The position numbers and the translations under genes were made by a program. This document shows, in pieces, positions 59,022-64,000 of a stretch of DNA of 64,000 nucleotides. Numbering within the stretch: position 1 is the first letter of the stretch; every line of letters starts with the position of its first letter. This stretch comes from Fomes fomentarius (Eukaryota; Basidiomycota; Agaricomycetes; Polyporales; Polyporaceae): assembly GCA_022606135.1 (NCBI GenBank), contig JABYQN010000001.1, positions 2,356,001-2,420,000 on the forward strand, written 5' to 3'. The notes beneath the pieces are model-generated. The model worked only from the letters and a program-made list of their open reading frames with translations. It was not told the origin of the DNA and searched no databases.

Positions 59022-61464
59022 ATGAGCACACCGGCACCACCACCAGCATATGTCATCCCGGAGGGTTACACGCTGCACAAGGAAAACACGTCGGCGATCC
59101 TGCTGCCCGCGTCGAACGACGCGTTCCTGAATCCGGTGCAGGAGTTCAACCGCGACCTGAGCGTCGCGTGCATTCGGACGTGGGGCGACCTGATGAACGC
59201 GGAGAAGGAGCGCAAGTGGCGAGCGAGCTCGGAACGACGCGCGAAGAGGGCGGAAGGCCACGGCGCGGGGGGGCGGAGGGCGAAGAAGGCGAAAAGTGAG
59301 TGCTGGCTGTTTGTTTGCGATGTGGGGTGATGGAGATACGAATAGGTCTGTGTTTGTGCATTGAAGCGGACGAGGACGTTCAAGTGCCTGTCAAATCCGA
59401 GCAGAAGGACACCGAAAATGATAGTATCAGTGCTGCAGAATTGCCCTCTACTGATGGTGCAGCGGACAGTGCTCCAAAGCCTGAGGTTATACCGGAGGTA
59501 CGGCAAGCTCAAAGTAAAATATTCGTTCACGTTAACACGGAAGCGTATGCAACAGTTCCACCCTCAGAAGTTCGTGATCCTGGAGGCGTTGTCTGCAACT
59601 GGCCTGCGTTCAATACGCTACGCAAACGAGATACCCCTTGTGAAGTTTGTCGTTGCACATACTCCGCTTAAGGCCAGAGGTTGACTCATTTTGCGCGCGC
59701 AGGTACGTCATTGCAAATGACCTGTCGCCTGCCGCGGTGGAGGCCATGAAACGGAACATCGAGTTAAATGACCTGCACGAGAGGACCCGAGCCACCGTCG
59801 AAGACTCAGTGGAGGCACCAAGAGTACGGCCAGCGAAGGTGAGGGTGAACGAGGGTGACGCATGGTAAGTTCGCGAGAGCATCTACATTGAACTCGAAAC
59901 TGAAACTGTCCAGCGCGTTGATGTACAACCATCGCACAGAACGGAATCGCGTTGACGTCGTTGACCTGGATCCGTATGGGACTGCAGCGCCCTTCATTGA
60001 CGCAGCTGTACAATGCGTCAACGATGGAGGTATGCCTGGAACCAAGCCTGAGGCGCGTCACAACTTACCTACGTGTCATTTTCAGGCTTGCTCTGTGTGA
60101 CATGTACAGACATGTCGGTTCTGGCCACGACGAACTATCCCGAAAAATGGTAAGCCGTCCGTCTGCCTTACCAGCGTATGGCTTGACCCAAGCGTCGTTC
60201 TCTGGTAGCTTCTCAAACTATGGCGGCACCCCAGTGAAGGCCGAGTACTGTCATGAAGCGGTGAGTCCAGGGCACCCACAGGAGATATTGCATCATTAAC
60301 GCCCAGTAGGCCCTGCGACTGGTTTTGCACACTCTAGCGACCTCTGCAGCGCGATACGGCCGGTATATTCAACCCCTAATATCCCTGTCAATTGATTTCT
60401 ACGTCCGCTTGTTCGTGCGCGTGCATACTGCTCCCATTGACGTCAAGAAGGTCTTCAGGTGTGTTCCATCTTTCGAATTGCACAAGCGGCGCTCGCCAAA
60501 GCTCACATCGCAGCAAGACGGCTATTTACTACGTGTGCAGCGGTTGCCAGTCTTACTATGAACAGCCGCTAGGCCGCATGGTCGAGCAAGTGAGCCAGAA
60601 GAATGGCCAGGTCAACGCGCAATACAAGGTCCACACCGGTCCGCCTGTGTCCGAGAGATGTCCAGAGTGCAATTTCGTGCTGCATGTAGGTATCCTGAAA
60701 GTCATAGAAGAAAAAACAGTCTCACGAATGACGTTAGGCCGCAGGACCAATGTGGTCTGGTGCCTTGCATGATCAGGAGTTCGTGTCCAGCGTTCTCAGC
60801 CACGTCGAGGCGAACGAAGACAAGTACGGCACTTCGGCTAGGATGAAGGGCATGCTCACAGTGGCGAAGGAGGTTGAGTTACTATCCCGAGGATTTGCTT
60901 CGTACGCTGACCGTTCGGATGGATGCCAGGAACTGGACACCCCCTTCTACTTCACTCCATCAAGGGTCGCCAGTCATTTTCGATGCGTCTGCCCGAGCTT
61001 GGATGAGACCGCGTGAGCTCCGTGTCGTCATTACGTTCAATGCCTCACTGCCTGCTCACCCATCGCGCACTAGCTCGGCTCTTCTACATGCAGGACACAA
61101 GATCTCGCGATCGCATGCTTGTGCTGGGTCCCTCAAAACTACCGCCAGCTACGCAGACATTCACGACATCTACCGTTCCTGGGTGAAAAAAAATCCTGTT
61201 AGGATGGACAAGGTCGCCGAAAACTCGCCCACGACCGCGCTGTTGAGCAAAGAACCCCAGTACGTGTTCCTTTCCCAAGTATACGTCATGAGCTAGCTAT
61301 ACGCTCAATGCCGCCGCAGGATCGAAGCCAACTTCAAGCGGCATCCGGGTTCCGTAACAGCCTCATCGAAAGTGAAGCTCGTACGATATCAACAAAACCC
61401 TACGCCGAACTGGGGTCCCGGCGCGAAGCCTGGTGGGAAGCGGAAGCGAAACGAAGACGAGTAA
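59022..61464 (+). CDS. TRM1: TRM1, tRNA (guanine26-N2)-dimethyltransferase
   Basis: Makes m2,2G26 in nuclear and mitochondrial tRNAs using S-adenosylmethionine. ATG 59022 gives [20 protein letters not shown], then [20 protein letters not shown]. After introns the SAM-binding core reads [19 protein letters not shown] and [20 protein letters not shown]. Motif IV is [20 protein letters not shown], then [33 protein letters not shown] and [18 protein letters not shown] are Trm1-specific. A zinc site is formed by CSGC and CPEC. The C-terminus is [11 protein letters not shown] at 61462-61464, with basic residues that could be a nuclear signal. About 640 residues in roughly ten exons. It is convergent with the MAPKKK (198 bp). 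Confidence 0.93.
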
Positions 61465-61662
61465 ATAGAGAAAACAACAAGGGAAATGATATTGCATGGC
61501 TCAGAGAACCGTGTTACACAAAGCATGCTCCGCGTGGCAGAAGTACAGGCACCTGGATCCTTGACTAGATATGCTGCTGGTAGATATAAAATAGCCTATG
61601 CGAGGAGAAGAAGTAGCGATATGGATATCGACCGAGACGACGAGTAACGACAGTGGTAGGGT

Positions 61663-64000
61663 CTACTGCCCAAATGCGGATAGCGTGTTGGCGACCCATG
61701 GGTGCTTGAGGAGATCGGCGGCAGAGGGCCGTTTCTCGTGATCGAGCTCGAACGTGAGCTCCAAGAAGTTGACGGCCTCTGTGGAAATGTCTGGCGGTAT
61801 GGTAGGCTTCGCCTTCGCTGATCCGACCTGTGAGGGACAATCAGTCAGCCATGCCAATTCGTCAAAGCGCATGAAGGCTGTACCTTGAAGATTGCTTGCA
61901 TCTGTGACAGGTGCGGCCATGGGTGTTCTCCGGTAAGCATCTCGACGACCAAGCAGCCAACACTCCATATGTCCGCTTTGAAAGTGTACGCCTTCTGCTG
62001 GACGACCTCAGGCGCCATCCAGAAAACGGAGCCTTGTAGAGACGGACGGTGCGCACGGTGACCCGGCATCAAGTCTGTAGACATGTGAGTATGTACGCCT
62101 ATAGATGCAGTTGTGCCGAATCACTCACTGTCCTCGACCTTCTTGGAGATACCGAAATCAGTGATCTTAATGCCACCCTTGTTGTCGACGAGCATGTTCG
62201 CGCCCTTGATATCACGATGGATGATATCACGCTCGTGAAGATAGTTCAGACCCAACAAGATCTGGCGGACCCAGTTGCGCACGAGCGGCTCCTCAAATGC
62301 ACCGTAGTTCCTCAGCAGAGAGGTGACGGAACCACCGGGAACGTATTCCAAGAAGATGTTCAAGTGATCATCGTCAATACACGATGCTGGAGAAACCGTC
62401 AGTTCAAAGATCGGCTGAGTGGGAAAAGAAGAGCGTACAGTGATACTGGACAATGTTCTCATGGTGCAGATCGCGCAAAAGCTCGATCTCGCGTTCGAGC
62501 GCGCTCAGCATGGACTTCTTGCGTTCTTCGTTCGGAGCCGAGCCAGTGGGCAGCTCGACCTGCTTGACGGCCATGAGTAGACCGGTCGCGGCGTCCATAC
62601 CGAGGTACACCTTGCCAAACGACCCAGCACCGATGAGGGCACCCTTGATCCACTTGATTGCCTTCTCGCCTGCATATGACAATGAGTGAGTCTGACTCTG
62701 CAAGCAACCGTGTTCAGTTTACAGTGGCTGACCTTTAGTGGACACGATCGGCTTGCCAGGCTCTTCATCTTCCTCAGTGGCTTCGTCCTCCTCTTCCTCT
62801 TCCTCTTCCTCCATCTCTTCGTCTTCCTCCTCCTCTGCCGCTTCCTCGCCTGTGATGCTCTGGCGATCCTCGGCAATGTCAACCTTCGTCCACTCATCCG
62901 AGTCGCCTGACTTCACTGCGCTCTCCTGACGGCTCTCGACCTCGGCAGTGATCTCGTCGACGGTCATCAGGCTGGCGGTGTCCGAACGGTCACGCTTGCT
63001 CCGCAACTCAGTGATGTAACTCATACGCTTCGATGCGGTAGACATGCGACGGTTGGGACGCATCGAGTTCTGACTATCGGATAAGTTCAGAGACTCGGAC
63101 AGCGACTCAGACGGGAAGGCAACCGGGGGAAGGAGCTGCGGGGCGACCGACATGCGCTTCGTTGCCGGCGAGAGGTCTTCTGTGGCAGTCAGGTCGACAG
63201 AGTGCCCGTCGTCGGTGGACAACGATAGACGCGGCGGAGGGTCGTGCGCGGTGCCATCGTTCAGCAGGCCGGGTTCCGGCGACAGCCTGTCCACGGCCGT
63301 CGAGGACGTAGCGGAGGCCATAGAAGCCCTCGGCGACACCGTGCGCTGGGATCCAAGCGTGCTCACGCTGAACCTGCTCTGCGGCCCGGTGAACGAGATT
63401 ATGCTGTCGCGGCGGTTGGGCAGGCCGCTCTGCCGCATCATGCTCTGCCGCCTCGTGCGCTCGAGCACCTTTTTCTCTGTGAACGGGAAGTACTCTGCAA
63501 GGTGCGTTGTGATGAGCTCGCTCGGCGGACGCTGCCCGAAGAAGTTCCGGAGCTTGGACGGGGTCTTCTTCGCCGCCTTTGGGCTGGCGGTGTTGTTCGT
63601 CGGCGACGGAGGGCTTTCCGGGGCGCCCTCTCCAATCTTGACTCCGAGTCCACTGAGGATGCTCACTGAGCTCGCGCGCTTCATTGCCTTCGTGTATACG
63701 AGCGGTGGCTCAGCGGCGAGCGCCTTGTCTAGTTCATCTTCCCCGTCATCCGATACGACGAGGGTAGGGTGGCTAGTCCTGTACAGCGAGAGACCGTGAC
63801 CCCGCGCGGGGTCGTCGGGAGGCGCATGAATAATTGTCATGAGCTCCGCCTCGCTGAAAGGGCCCTCTGTAACAGAGGGTGAGATAGGGGTCACGAAGTT
63901 ATCGCATGCTTCTGCCGAAACGTACTGGGTGTATTGCCCTGTCCCCAATCGAGGTAAGCTCCCCACCCATCGACGCTCAGACCGCTCTCGTCGGACTCGA
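61663..64000 (-). CDS. STE11: MAPKKK Ste11/Byr2-type (5' part beyond the window)
   Basis: MAP kinase kinase kinase of the pheromone/filamentation pathway. The coding frame runs through the right edge, so the N-terminal SAM and possibly Ras-binding part is outside. Inside: a Ser/Pro-rich regulatory region, a Glu/Asp run (about 62770-62860), then the kinase domain. [20 protein letters not shown] is the Gly-loop, [11 protein letters not shown] the Lys, [17 protein letters not shown] the hinge, [12 protein letters not shown] the catalytic loop, [10 protein letters not shown] the [14 protein letters not shown] the APE. It ends [18 protein letters not shown] and TAG at 61663-61665. It matches Ste11/Byr2 rather than Bck1 in these motifs. 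Introns interrupt the kinase domain at least three times. Confidence 0.92.

Noticed and set aside
62770..62860. CTTCCT-type simple repeat as an independent repeat element
   Set aside because: It is the codon run of the Glu/Asp stretch in Ste11.
63152..63799. 215-codon + strand frame
   Set aside because: Antisense shadow of the Ste11 regulatory region.
1..64000. tRNA genes, rRNA, CRISPR arrays, viral or toxin genes
   Set aside because: Scanned by eye for box B-like GGTTCGA contexts, direct-repeat arrays and typical gene signatures; none found. A tRNA-specific search program could still find a missed one.

Overview
The window reads as nuclear DNA of a filamentous basidiomycete, most likely an Agaricomycete. 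Genes are dense and broken by many short introns (mostly about 50-75 nt, GT-AG). Proteins match fungal families, including lineage-typical ones: an F-box/beta-propeller-like protein, a kinase-like protein with an altered DFG motif, and a ferric reductase with a long serine-rich insert. Species is not determined. I see no tRNA, rRNA, CRISPR array, virus, biosynthetic cluster or bacterial-type operon.

Layout. 1-11 kb: Vps55 (-), kinesin-5/BimC (-), ELF1 (+, head-to-head with kinesin-5), kinesin-1 heavy chain (+). 11-22 kb, all +: Pumilio protein, RPAP3-like R2TP protein, Sec16. 22-35 kb, all -: OST3/OST6, a very large protein with C1-like zinc fingers (24309-32459, with C-terminal exons that are too short to stand out as open frames), and an F-box protein. 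35-40 kb is gene-poor: a single-pass membrane protein and a 434-bp inverted-repeat element (MITE). 40-50 kb is rich in RNA and nuclear functions: DUF4211 protein (+), exosome Rrp4 (-), TAF13 (+), RRM protein (-), kinase-like protein (+), NSRP1-like protein (-), exosome Mtr3 (+). 50-64 kb: amino-acid permease (+), ATX1 copper chaperone (+, assembled here from five small exons), ferric/cupric reductase (+), TRM1 tRNA methyltransferase (+), and the MAPKKK Ste11 (-, cut by the right edge).

How genes relate. Two exosome subunits, TFIID and elongation factors, splicing-type proteins, RPAP3, a PUF repressor and TRM1 make the window rich in RNA metabolism, but in eukaryotes this proximity need not mean co-function. 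ATX1 and the metalloreductase lie in tandem and could act in one copper/iron uptake path. Head-to-head pairs with 104-201 bp spacers (kinesin-5/ELF1, Rrp4/TAF13, NSRP1/Mtr3) probably share promoters.

The most unusual points are at exon scale: ATX1 carries an intron directly after its ATG, and kinesin-1 needs a 5-nt microexon to reach its conserved tail. ATX1 also has a perfect Pumilio site in its 3' region, and the window encodes a Pumilio whose repeat code predicts that very site. I did not find a convincing wholly new multigene system. Exon joins were made by hand from splice consensus and family conservation, so CDS spans are given from start to stop including introns.
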